NCBI GenBank assembly: GCA_029339195.1 | Contig: JAPTJF010000310.1 | Location: forward strand, 1-64,000 | From: Micractinium sp. NFX-FRZ | Lineage: Eukaryota; Chlorophyta; Trebouxiophyceae; Chlorellales; Chlorellaceae | Length of the DNA stretch: 64,000 bases | Direction of reading: 5' to 3' | Shown here: one piece after another, positions 24,101 to 34,900 of the stretch | How positions within the stretch are numbered: position 1 is the first letter of the stretch | How the letters are laid out: every line of letters begins with the position of its first letter | Notes under the pieces: model-generated | What the model saw: the letters and a program-made list of their open reading frames with translations, nothing else | Told to the model about the DNA's origin: nothing | Databases searched by the model: none | Made by a program: the position numbers and the translations under genes

Positions 24101-25866
24101 CCGCGTTGGCCTGCCCTGTGCCTCCCCAATCCTCCACATTCTGCCCTGCATCGCTCTGACGTCCGCCTTGCATGCTGCCTGCTGGGCTTCCCTCCCAGCA
24201 CAGCACAGCACAGCACCCTCACCTCTCGGACCTCACCCCTGGCCTCCCAACGCCCCGCAGGTGGCCACCGCCGCCACTGTGTCCGCCGCTGGGCTGGAGG
24301 GCTTCCGCATGTTTTTTGCCTCCCTGGAGCAAGCAGACGGCAGCTTTGGCAGCAGCGCTTTTGCCGCTGCCCACGCCTTTGGCACTCTCTCCCGCATGGG
24401 CCCGCCCCTGCTGGTGCTGCTGCCCGCTGTGGCAGCGGCCGCTGCTGGCGGCGGCGCGCTGGGTGGCAGCGCTATCCCTGCTCCCATGGCCTGGGGCGTG
24501 GCGGCTGCGGTGGCGCTGAGCGCAGGCGGCGGCGCGCTTGCTGACCAGCTACTCTGGCGTGCGCAGGTGGGTGGGTGGGTCTGGTTGAGACTGCATGCTC
24601 TGCAGCTGGGGGCTGGTGGCCAGCTTCAAAAGCTGACATGAACACCACGCCTGGAGCAAGTATGCCTGTGCATTCCCAACTTCTGGCTCATGTGCAACGC
24701 CCCGTCCGCCCCTCATCCTGCCAATGAAGCCTCTCAACACTGTCCCCCACATGCCGCACCCCGCGCAGGTGCCCGCGCTGCACACGCTGGCGGCGGGCGC
24801 TGTGGGTGCCACCCTGGCCGTCCTGCTGCACCGCCAGCTGCTGCACTGGGCGGGCGCGTCTGCCGCCGCGCTGGCGTCGCGCAAGCTGCAGGGCCTCGAG
24901 AAGAAGCACAGCACGCCCAGCAACGGCCTGGGGGCTGGCGGCGGCGGCTCTGATGTGGAGGCTGTGGAGTACGCCAGCATGTACCAGCAGCACCATCTGC
25001 ACCACCATGCGCCCAAGCACCACCACCACACCCACCCGCTGCCGGTGCCGCTGGACGGCGGGGCGGAGGGCGGCGGTGCCACATACATCGGCGGCTCTGG
25101 CGGCAGCATGAACGGCTTCGGCGGCAGCACCTCCTCCCTCCACTACCAGGCGCCCTACCACCGCGGCGGCGCCAGCAACGGCAGCGCCGCTGCCCTGGCG
25201 GATGGCACCGTCCAGCTGGCCAGCGGGGCAATCACCCCCACCGGCTTTGGGCTGGGAGGCCATGGGAGCACCACGCCCGTGCCGCGGTCCGGCTGGCGCT
25301 CCATGGGCCGTTTGCCCGCGCCGCAGCTGGCGGCGGCTCTGACCACGGGGGCCGCCCTGGCGGCTGGCGCCCTCACCACCGGCTGGCACCTGGCCTGCAC
25401 CCTGCTGCTGCTTGACACCGACCGCAGCTCCGTGCTGTTGCCCGCCGCCGTGCTGCTGCTCGCCGGCCCAGGGCTCGGTGCAGGCGCGCTGGCGCGCACG
25501 ACGCCCAGCCGCAGCGGCAGCGCGGCGGGGGCCTGGGCGGCGGGCGTGCTGGCGGCGGTCGCGGCGCTGGCAGCGGCAGTCACCGCTGCACGGGCGCACG
25601 AGTCTGCCCACACCGCCTCTCTGGTGCGGCACTTCCTCTATCCTTTTGGCATCACAGACACTGCAGAGGCGCTCTCTGGCGGCGCGCTGTGCGCCGCTGC
25701 CTGGCTCAGCTTTGCCGCCGGCAGCGCGGTGAAGCCGCGCAGCGTGCGCGGTGGGCTGGCGCTGGGCCTGGTTGCCACTGGCCTGCTAGCGGGGCTGCGC
25801 TACGCGCTATGCTCTTTTACACCGTACTGCCTCAGCATCAATATGCTGCTACAGCAGGCGCGGTAG
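21110..25866 (+). CDS. ZIP-family metal (zinc) transporter, plant At3g08650-like, with signal peptide
   Basis: Exon 1 (21110-21193) encodes a clean signal peptide, MRRRTLLLASALLLALL. It is spliced to a Gln/Ala-rich, charged, presumably lumenal region (21367 to about 22200). The ZIP core begins at about 22225 and spans six exons to about 24570. It shows HALGEG on one helix (about 23130) and VHNIPEGLAKA (about 23502), the paired His/Glu metal-binding helices of ZIP carriers, plus LPQPLVAVPSFMFVDAF and GFAAGCMIWMVFAELLPDA. These blocks closely resemble the plant family typified by Arabidopsis At3g08650. A large last exon (about 24769-25866) adds a His-rich loop (HHLHHHAPKHHHHTHP, about 24990-25040) and further hydrophobic helices ending in TAG 25864-25866. 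The likely role is zinc or other divalent export into the cytosol from an endomembrane compartment; metal specificity and compartment are inference. Confidence 0.88.
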
Positions 25867-26244
25867 TTGTGGGCACACGGTAGCTCATACAGACACAATT
25901 TCTTGCCGAAGCGTGATGAGTGCCTTTTGTTGCTTAAGCATCTCCCCCTCCCCTTCGAGCTTGTTCTTATTCGTGGCCTTTTGTTAAACCTGCCTGCTTG
26001 TTTCTTCCCGCTTATTACTGTAGTCACTCCCTGCTTAGTACCTGTTGTGCCATCCATCATCGAACTTAAACATTTACAGGCTGACGGTCACAGATGTACA
26101 GGGTATGAAAGGTCAAGCCAAAGGTTCAGTCAAATGTCAAGAGTATTGTCTGGTCAGATGTTGATGTCAGCCGTCAGCAGCTAGCTTTGCACCCCCCACG
26201 TGTCCAAAAGTACGAAGGCTGCTTCGGGTGGTGCCGGACACGCA
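25867..26244. other. convergent 3' UTRs of ZIP and POC5 genes
   Basis: AT-richer stretch with a minus-strand TGTAA at 26074; no gene seen. Confidence 0.5.
26074..26078 (-). promoter_or_regulatory. putative TGTAA polyadenylation signal (POC5)
   Basis: TGTAA on the minus strand, about 170 bp downstream of the POC5 stop. TGTAA is the usual signal in green algae. Confidence 0.45.
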
Positions 26245-28505
26245 TCAAGAGCGGGAGATGCGCCCTGTTGACGCTTGCGTCTCCGACACTCCGCCACGCA
26301 CGACCAGCGGCTTCACGCCTCCTGTGCCTGGCACCACGCCCGCCCCTCTCTGCTGCCCCGCCACCGACCGACGGGACACCTGCAGCGGCGGCGGGCCTGC
26401 CCCCACAGGCGCTGCCAGCCCTGCGGTGGTCTGCCGGCGTGTGGGAGCCGTGGAGGGGCGCGAGGGAGAGGTGCAGGCAACACTCCTCCCTGCTCCCGCC
26501 AGCATGGCCGCCACCTGGGGCGGCACATTGCTGGGCAGGCTGCAGGGTACGGGCACCACTGCCGTGGCAGGCCTGGTGGGATGCCCGCCGGCGGCGCTGC
26601 CGCCGGTGTGCCGAACAGCGGCGGGCGTGTGGCCAGACGGGGGCAGCACCGTCAGCGGCACTGGCTTGGTGGGTGCTACGTTGACCAGCGGCAGCGGCCA
26701 CTCTGCGTGCGGGTGTGCAGAGGGGACACCATCTGCAGCGGCTGCATCCACAGCTGGTGCTGGTGGGGCGCCTGCCTGCTGCAGCCAGCTGGCCGCCACA
26801 CTGCGGCTTGCCCCTGGCATCGGCTGCCACTGGACAGGCACGCCTGCACACCGCTGCTGCTGGGCGGCGGCTCCAGCAAAGGACGCGTCTGGCAGGCTCA
26901 TGCCTGCTGCCAAGGTCCACTCTGCTGCTGCTCCTGGGAAGCCTCCTCTGGCAACCTTGTGCATCAGCTGTGCCATGAACTGCTGCTGCTCGGTTCCCAC
27001 GTCAGTTGGCGGCTGCGCCGGTGCCTGCGGTGCACTAGCTGTCAGCTGCTGCTGGTGTTGGTGCTGCTGCTGCTGCTGTTGGCCCTCGGGTCGGCCCAGA
27101 GTGCTCTCAGCTCCATCTCCTGCGCCGCCCTTCATCAGCGCCATTGCCTGCAGAGAGACTCCCAAGCCAGCCAGCTTGGTGATCAGTGGGAAGCCAGATG
27201 CCGAACAAGGCTGTGTGCTGCTGACCGAAGGCCCACATGCCCCTCCGCCCACTGCTGCACAGTCCCCCGCGCTGCCGCTTCGCACCTCTATGTTCAGTGC
27301 GCACACGCCCCGCATGAAGGCGCGCTTCATGCCCTGCTCCAGCTCGGCCCGTGCCGCCAGCGCTGAGGCCAGCTCAGCCTCCACCTCCGCCAGGCGCTGC
27401 AGTGCGTGAGGGCGACGGCAGCAGGGCAGGGTGTGAAAACGGTGTGCGTTGCTGAGGTCAGGCAATGCAACGTCAGCAGGCTTCATGCAGCTGCTTCCCA
27501 CTTGCCACACCTCATGCCTCTGGCCTTTGACATGAGGGCCCTGCTCACCTGAGCCTGTTGAGCTGCAGCGACTGCAGCCTCCTGGCGCTGGCGCTCTGCC
27601 TCGGCTGCAGCGGCCATCAGTGCCTTCACCTGCGCACCACACATGGTGTTGTGCCTAATTTAGGATGGAGGGCGATAAATCAGCGGCCATAGCGCTTGGC
27701 CTCCTGATGTCTTTGTATCTGCCATGCAAGGCTGCCTCAGCTGAGCGACACGGAAGAGACGCCTACGCACAACCCACCTTGGCTCGTCGCTGCACCGCTG
27801 CTATTGCTCGCCAGGCCAGCAGCACCCGCCGCTGCAGCCTGTCGACTTCATAGTGTCGCACTGCTGCCTGCTGGTTGACTGCGCGCCGCTGCTGCCTGCA
27901 GTGGGCAGGGCATTGAGAAGCAGGACATGTGACAAGCGGCATTAGGCAGCATCCTCCTTGGATAACCAAATCTTCGTTGAACGGCCTTTGCCCCTGTCCT
28001 CTGCCCATGGTGCATGATGCCTGTGGTGCATGGCACCCTGGCATGGCACAAGCGACTCTTACCTTCTCGTCTGCACTCGCCACGCCCGCCACGCAATGCA
28101 CCCCAGCGTGTGCTGCCGCCGCCAGCGGGCGGCCTTGAACAGCGAGTGGCCCATGCGCTTGACCACTTCTCCCTGGTGCGCCAGCTGGGCGCAAGCCGCA
28201 TCCAGGTCACGCTGCTTGGCTGCCAGGTGCGCAGCAGCGCTGGCCTCGGCGGCCGCAAGCGCGATGCGCTCCCGCTCACCCGCCCGCCGCTTCCATTCCA
28301 GAAGCCTGGCTAGAAGGTCGGTGCGCAGCGCCCTGGAGTGCTCGTCAAGCGCCAGGGCCGCAGCATCTAGCCCGGCATCCTCAAAGGAGGCGGCGGCGGC
28401 GCAGGTAGCGGGGCCGGCGGGTGGTTGGGGCGGAGACGCCGGCAGCTGCGCCAAGTCTCCTTCTGCCGCTGCTGCCGCGGTTGGGAGCTCCTCTGCCCCG
28501 TCCAT
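26245..28505 (-). CDS. POC5: POC5-like centriole/basal-body protein
   Basis: The start is ATG 28505-28503 and the stop is TGA at 26247-26245. Exon 1 has an acidic low-complexity head. A helical region then contains EVVKRMGHSLFKAARWRRQ and IAWRAWRVQTRR. Exon 2 (about 27890-27780) contains RVLLAWRAIAAVQRR, so the Trp-centred repeats look like centrin-binding Sfi1-type motifs. Downstream coiled coil leads into EQGMKRAFMRGVCALNIEV (about 27353-27297), the diagnostic POC5 block. A long Gln/Pro/Ala-rich tail follows. POC5 is a centrin-binding protein of the distal centriole lumen. It is unexpected but not unprecedented in a coccoid alga with no described flagellate stage, since Chlorella genomes are known to retain some flagellar and centriolar genes. 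A candidate TGTAA signal lies about 170 bp beyond the stop. Confidence 0.82.
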
Positions 28506-28945
28506 CGCCAGTTTCGCCTGTGCTTGAGCTGCCCACTGCCCACTAACGTTTTCCTCCGAGACGGAACCTTGGTTGACCGGCGCTGCTCAGGCCACAATGT
28601 ATCGGTGTGCTCGGCTGCTGCAATTGACAGTGCATTGAGGATGCTGGGCGAGGGCTGTGACTTGCCCTGCCGCGTGGACACGCGGACAAAATGTTGCCTC
28701 TTCTCTGAGCGCACCCGCCTGGCCACTGTGTTCCCTAACTGCGTACGGACTTCTGTAATATTAGTTGAACGTTCAGTGGAACACTGCAGTGCACCTGCAG
28801 TGCTCGCCTCGCTCCTGTCGCTAGGCTCCCAGCACTCCTGGCCTGCTCAGGTGCGGCTGGGTGGAACCCGGAACAACGATTGGCGGTTGAGCACACATAT
28901 GCTCAACCGGCCTTGCCTCACTGCCCTCCGTCACCGGCATCACAT
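28506..28945. other. divergent promoter region, POC5 / I9-like gene
   Basis: 440 bp between the two ATGs. The inverted repeat at 28884-28909 is the only structured element I see. Confidence 0.5.
28884..28909. repeat. inverted repeat with 10-bp arms and 6-bp loop
   Basis: CGGTTGAGCA, CACATA, TGCTCAACCG, ending 37 bp upstream of the I9-like ATG. It may be a protein-binding dyad or a leader hairpin. Confidence 0.8.
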
Positions 28946-29523
28946 ATGGGAAGAACGGCGGTCGTGTGGCTGTTGTTGGTGGCCATGCAGCAGCAGCTGG
29001 CGGGGGCGGCCCCCGAGCTCTCTGCCAGCGAGCCGGCGCCGGCGCCGGCACCGAGCGCCTCACCAGACGGCTGCCCCTTTACGCTGCGAGTCGGCGGCCA
29101 GCTCATCCCTGTGGCAGAGGCTCCGCAGGTGGCACGCTACATCATCAGCTGGTCAGTGATCGGTGCGGGGTGGTCGGTGTGCCATGTAAGGCAGAACACG
29201 ACGCACGGCCGCCCGCATAGACTCCGCCTTGCTCGGCACCCTTCTTTTGGTGCCTCCTGCCTCCCCTGGCTCTCCCACTCACTGTTCCCCACTGCTGGCC
29301 CCTCCGCTCACCCCCATGCAGCCACTCGATGGAGCAGCGTGAGCAGCTGGCGCAGATGCTGGCGGCTGCACGGCCGGGCCCCGCTCCGACGCCCCTCACG
29401 CTCTCCATGCCTTTCCTGGTGGGCAACCTGTCTCAGGCAGACCTGGTGTGGCTCTGCCAGGACCCTCAAGCCAGCGCCTGCGTGCAATACGTAGAAAGAG
29501 ATGAGCAGGTCTCCCTCTTCTGA
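28946..29523 (+). CDS. small secreted protein resembling a free-standing peptidase inhibitor I9 (subtilisin propeptide) domain
   Basis: Two exons, 28946-29151 and 29322-29523, encode 135 residues. The first residues form a signal peptide (MGRTAVVWLLLVAMQQQLAG), followed by a short Pro/Ala linker. The remaining 85 or so residues read CPFTLRVGG..ARYIIS..SMEQREQLAQML..., and end in FLVGNLSQADLVWL...YVERDEQVSLF. The pattern 'F.G.LS...L..L...P....V.YVE.D' at the end is the hallmark of I9 propeptide domains, which chaperone and inhibit subtilases. No protease domain follows, as in fungal POIA1-type stand-alone inhibitors. The family call is from motif shape only. A role as a secreted or vacuolar subtilase inhibitor is inference. 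A hairpin-forming inverted repeat lies 37 bp upstream of the ATG, and a TGTAA signal lies about 195 bp after the stop. Confidence 0.6.
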
Positions 29524-29852
29524 TGTGCCCATCCACAAGCCTGCCTGTCTCTGGTGCGCAATTTGACGGCCGAGTCCTCTTTCCTGATTCATGATGATCA
29601 CTTCTTCTGCTCTCCTGCTGTTTGCTGGTTGGTTTTGCTCACATTTCCTTTGCTCATGTTTCAGTCACGTTTCATCTGCCCCGTTATTCCCTCCTGAAGT
29701 GCCCCGATACTAGCCCCTGTAACATGAGACTAATACAGGTGGGAGCAATGTGGGCAGTGCCCGTCAGGCACCCAGCCGGATCCTGCGGGTGCCCTTCATG
29801 CACCCAGCCCGGGCCCTGGCGCTCCTGGCCAGGACACAGTGGCTCCCCCATC
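29524..29852. other. convergent 3' UTRs of the I9-like and CPBP genes
   Basis: Contains the TGTAA at 29718 and no gene. Confidence 0.5.
29718..29722 (+). promoter_or_regulatory. putative TGTAA polyadenylation signal (I9-like gene)
   Basis: TGTAA 195 bp after the stop of the small secreted protein and 130 bp before the stop of the convergent protease gene. Confidence 0.5.
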
Positions 29853-31388
29853 TCACTCTGCCGCTTCTGCTGCATCTGCCAGCGGCGCCACTGCCTGCTT
29901 GTCGCCGCCGCCGCCGCCGCCACTGCCGCTTGTATCGCCCCACGCATTCAAGAAATATATAAGGGCTGCCCAATCGTAAATGAAGTGTGTGGCAGCAGCC
30001 GTCTGCAGCCCGCACTGTAAATACTCAACGCCCTGCAGAAGAAGGGTGAGCAAACACAACGTGTTCTGATACACGTGTTCTGTAGTGGGGGGGAAAGACC
30101 CAGAGGCTGCTACAGCACAGGCTCCACTGCTGCTTTGCTGGTGCCCACTGCACACACAACAACAGCACACACCCACACTGTCGCCTGCCATACCCCCAGC
30201 ACACTCACAAAGAGCAGTCCGGCAGCGGTTGCGAAGAAGAAGTAGGTTGGGGTGAGGGCGTGCAGGGCGCCAAACAGGACGGATGTCACGACCAGGCCGG
30301 CTGCTGTGGCAGCTGCCTCGGGCAGCACTGGCGCCGCGCCGCCGACACCGCTCACTACCGCTGTCTGCAGGAAGCCTCTGAACAGGGTTTCCTCCCCCAC
30401 CCCTGCGCCGAGCGCGAGCAGGCCCAGACCCTGCAGGCAAGAGGAGCAGTTCATGCGGGGAAGGAGGGCAGCAGGCTCAGCTCGATGTGCCACGTGCCCC
30501 CACTGCCCAGAGAATCAGCAGGGCAAGGGCAAGGGCACAAGTTCGGGACGGAGCAAGGGCGACGCGGCCTCGAGTGTGTCGTGAGCCCACAGGGGCCAGT
30601 GCAAGCACCAGTGGCCAGTCAACCAGCACAGCCTGCACAGGTCCCGCACCCTAAGACACCGCCTGTCATTTCCCTACCTAGCCGCCACCTGCCCCTGCTG
30701 CCCCGCACCCCACCCAGTCCTCACCCAAATGGGCAGCGGCTTCAGCTGTGGTATCAGGCTCTCCTCAAACAGCTGCATGGCAGGCGGGGAGGGGACCAGA
30801 TGGCCTGATAGAGTGTCAGAATTGACCCAGGGGCATGGGTTCCGGAGGGCGCACGTCGTCCCGCAGCAAGCCAGCATGAGCATGTGGCTGGGAAGCATGG
30901 GGGAGCGAGCCAAGGCTCACCTTCTTGAGCTGGCCAAAGCCGGCCACCTTGTCAGCAGCTGCCACGCCCCACCAGCACAGCGCGCCCAGCGGCAGCGTGT
31001 AGGCGAGCGCAGCGGGGAGCGACAGGTCGCCGGCGGTGAGCAGCTGGGCTGACACTCCGTAGCCCTGGTAGTCCCCCAGGGCAGCACCCAGCACAGCCAT
31101 TGCAGCGTTGCCAGCTGTGCCCGAAGCGAGGAACACGGCTGGGCTGGAGATGGGCGGGGGGCCACCGCCCGGCTGCACCGCCGCCAACAGCAGCAGCGAG
31201 AGGGGCGAAGGGTCTTTGCTGCTAGTTGAGGCGCTCGCAGTGTTGGGGCAGCGTGCATCGCTGGCGTGAGCTACCAGGTGCTGCCGCTGCCGCCTGCACC
31301 GCCGCCACTGCGGATGGGTTCGGGGCCCCTGCGCAGCTGGTGCGCGCGCCTCTAGCTTGATATGAAAGGACACCATGCACGCCGACAT
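29853..31388 (-). CDS. CPBP-family intramembrane metalloprotease (CAAX protease / bacteriocin-processing type)
   Basis: At least four exons: 31388-30921, a short one encoding LFEESLIPQLKPLPIW near 30770-30723, one at about 30433-30209, and a last one at about 30040-29853. The stop is the minus-strand TGA at 29855-29853. The first roughly 60 residues are basic and Ala/Ser-rich, suggesting an organellar, probably plastid, transit peptide. Hydrophobic helices follow. All three CPBP motifs are visible: EExxxR as GEETLFRGFLQ, FxxxH as FGALHAL, and HxxxD as HFIYDW. These glutamates and histidines would bind the catalytic metal within the membrane. The protein ends in a Gly-rich soluble tail. Plant relatives are mostly plastid membrane proteins of unknown substrate. 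The gene shares its upstream region (31389-31990) with the divergent zinc-finger/UBA gene. Confidence 0.82.
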
Positions 31389-31990
31389 TGCCGGGGCAGG
31401 CAAACCTTGGGCTGAGAGAGAGGGAGGGAGGGTTGTTTTGCTGGAGTGTCGTTGTGAGCGTGCCAGGGCCCCAGATTATCTGCACTTATCGATCGGAGCG
31501 AGTAAATAGAGACGAAACGCGAAAGGAAGGCTTTTTCCGATCGCGTGCTTCGCGTGCTGCTGTTGAGGCACACTCGCCTTTCGGCGCTGCAGCGCGCTCT
31601 CGTGTAACATGTTGCACTCTTTTGTGCCGGACGCACGTTGCACCCACACTGGATTCTGCCTGACACGTCCCTCCTTTCCCCGCCGCTCGGCCTGCTGTGC
31701 CCCTCGCTGCTTCCCGACTGCTAAGCTTTAGGTGCGCAACGGGCGGTGAGGCATGCAGTCCGGGTCGCTCCCTTGAGCACCGAGTTGAAAGGCACTGCCA
31801 GCGCGCAGGGCCCTCGGTGCTTGTCCACAGCGCACAGGGTTTCCTGGGAACGGGGCCCATGCCAAACCCAGCACCCGCAGAAGTGGCAGGGGCAACCCGG
31901 CTTGCTTGCGCCGGCGCTTGCCTCTGCCGACTGACCGCCCGCCTGCGCTGCGCCGCCGCCCCGCCCGCCTTTGCAGGCGGCCAGGTCACC
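31389..31990. other. divergent promoter region, CPBP protease / zinc-finger-UBA gene
   Basis: A short upstream open frame (ATG 31753, seven codons then TGA) precedes the chosen zinc-finger start. An acceptor-like TTTGCAG at about 31970 suggests a 5' UTR intron. Confidence 0.4.
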
Positions 31991-34900
31991 ATGTCGCTCA
32001 AGTCCTCGGGGTTTGCGGGCACCGCCAAGCTGCACGATCTGACGGCGGGCGGCGTCAGCTGCGACTTGTGTGGGGAGGAGGTGGACAGCGAGGTGGCCGA
32101 TGCCGTTGCGCTGGACTGCAGCTTTGCGCAGTGCGATCCCACTGCCTCCTGCTACCACACCCACTGCCTGGAGAAGTACCTCAAGTCCATCAGGCTGGAG
32201 AAGTGAGTGAGGGCAGGCAGCACCCCCGTGCGGATGGGCGGGCCGGCGGCCGTGGCAGCGATGACGTGGGTGCTTCCAAGCGCCCCTACATGGACACATG
32301 CCTCCTGCCTGTGCCCCCGTGCCAGGATCAATGCATTCCAACCTTGATCTCCATGGTGGCTTGCCTGCGATTGAGCACTTGCAGGAACCGCAAGATTGGC
32401 TTCCCGTGCCCCCGCGGCTGTGGCAAGGGCAGCCGCTTCAAGGACGCCTGCCGCGGCAAGGTGTGCCCCTCTTCCCGTTTCCTTTCTATGCTGCAGATGG
32501 CTCACTCAAAAATAAAAAACTGCATGTTGCTTGCAACCACGTGCGCTCGGCAGCACTGGCCGCCCCGCCGCACCCGGCGGCGGCACAGGCACTTGCATGC
32601 TCGGCCCAATGCTGATCCCCTGCCTCCAGCACATTGCTGCACTGATGCATCTGCTGCTGCTGCAGATCCTGAAGTCCCATCCCGTCAGCATCCGCAGCGA
32701 GGCCAACAAGAAGCGGCGGCAGGTGGGTGCTGGATGCTAGGTGCTGGCGCAGCTGTTGGCCGCTGGTGCTGCATTGGCGGGTGCTGGCGCTGCTGGGTGC
32801 TGGCGGCCATGCTGTTCACTGGCTCCTGTTGCATTGGGCAGGCAATCGCCCTCTGTTATGTGTCTGCCCCTCCATCACCGGTGCGCCTCTCCTTGGATCC
32901 ATCTCCGGCTTCAGGCTGAGCTGGACCAGCTGGCGCAGCAGACGGCACGTGACAAGGCGGCCCGCAAGCGCGAGGAGGAGGCCAAGGCGGCGGCCGCCAA
33001 GGCCGCTGGCAAGGGCAAGGCAGCAGCAGATGCGGGCAGCAAGGGCAAGGCGGGGGCCAAGCTGTCGGTCATCAAGGCGCTGTGAGTATGCCGGGCTGGG
33101 TGGGGTGGAGAGAAGGAGCGAAGGTGAAGGGAAGAGAGGGGAGCGGCGGTGGCCGGCTGCCGGCCCGAGTTACTGGTGCAATTGCTTGTATAAAGAGATG
33201 TCGGCACCCGCGTTTGATCCCCGACTGACTAAAGCCAATTGCCCCCTGCTGCCCCCTGGCTCCCCCTTTCCGTGCAGCAATGTGGCCAACACCACCATCA
33301 CCAACGCCGCACCGCCCAAGACGCAGGCGCAGCTGCAAAAGGAGCAGCTGGCGGCAGCCGCCAAGAACCTGAAGAGCCAGATCCTGGCACGCACCAACAG
33401 CACCGGCTCCACCGCCAGCTCAGCAGCAGGTGGGTGTAGACTGGGGCAGCCTTATGCCAGCATGCCTCACAGCACGGCGGTGTGTTTGGTGCCATGCCGT
33501 GCTGCACCCCGAGCGTGTGCTGCATGCCCGTCACTGCCGCCCGCCTGGCCTGCCGCCGCTTTCCACAGGCACCTCCAAGCTTGCGTCCTCCTCTGGGCGG
33601 CTGAGCGCAGCAGGGTCTGCGAGCGGCAAGAAGGAGGTGAAGACGTTTGATGAGTATCTGGCGGGTGAGCGGGCGGGTGTTGTGGGGGGGCTGGCAGACC
33701 GTACTGGAGTGGACCGAGGGCTAGCAGGGAGATGGGAGTGAGGGCAGGGCAGGATGTGTTGATGGGAGAGGAGTGGGACCAGCAGTGCCTGCGACTTACC
33801 TGTTGCAGCCCCTGCCTTTCCTGCGTCGCCTGCCGTTGCCTACTTCCGGCAATTGCTCACCATACGACCGGCCTGCACCGTACGACCGGCCTGGCTGCCC
33901 TGCCGCCTCGCCTGCCTGCAGAGCGCAGCTCCCCCGTGGTGCTCGAGCGCAGCAGCAGCGTGGCCAGCTCAACAGCGCCGCAGGCCAGCGTGTGGGGCAA
34001 GACCCGTGCCAGCTCAGCCAGCAGTTTAGAGGCAGCAGAGATGCAGGAGGCGGCAGCAGCAGCCGTGGCAGCTGTGCCATCGCCGGCCGCCCCGGCATCA
34101 GCAACGCCACCGGTGCTGGCGTCAGAAGAGGCCTTCCCGCCACCCGCAGCAGCCACAGCAGCAGCAGGCGGGCGGCCACCGCGGCCACCGCCGACAACAG
34201 CACCCGCACCAGCGCCGGTGCCGACGCCCGCCCCGGCGGCGGTGCAGCCGCAGGGCGTGTGGGCGCAGAAGCCCGCAGTAGCAGTAGTGGCGGCGGCGCC
34301 CCCGCCCCCGCCGCCCCGGCCAGCAGTTGCCCCTGCAGCCCCGTCTGCCCCCAACGCACCTGCACCACCGGCAGCCAAGCCCAAACCCACAGTGGTGGTC
34401 GTGCCTGTGACTGTGCCCTCCGCTTCATCAGCAGCAGCAGCAGCCGCAGCCGCAGCTGCCGCAGCTGCAGCAGATGACAGGACGTCGAGAGCACAGCGTA
34501 AGAACCAGAAGCGTGCCGAGAAGAAGGCCGCTGCTGCTGCTGCTGCTACGGACAAGGAGCCAGCCGGGTCGGGCGCAGCCTCGCCACCAGCAGCAGACAG
34601 CGGGCCCAACAGCCCAGCCGCCGAGGCGCCCGCACCTGCTTCCGGCAGCGAGGCTGGTGTGGCGCCGGTGGCAGCTGCAGCAGCGCCGCCATCCTTCGCT
34701 GACGCTTCCGGCCACGAGCCTGGCGTGGTGCCTGCGCCTGCCCTGGGCGAGAGCTTTGAGCGCTGCATGCAGGCCCTGGTGCAGCACAAGCTGCAGCACC
34801 AAGTGGAGCAGCTACAGCAGCTGGGCTTCCCCGCCGCTTCTGCGCTGGCGGCGGTGCAGCAGCACGGCGGCAACCTGGAGGCAGCACTGGTGGCGCTGCT

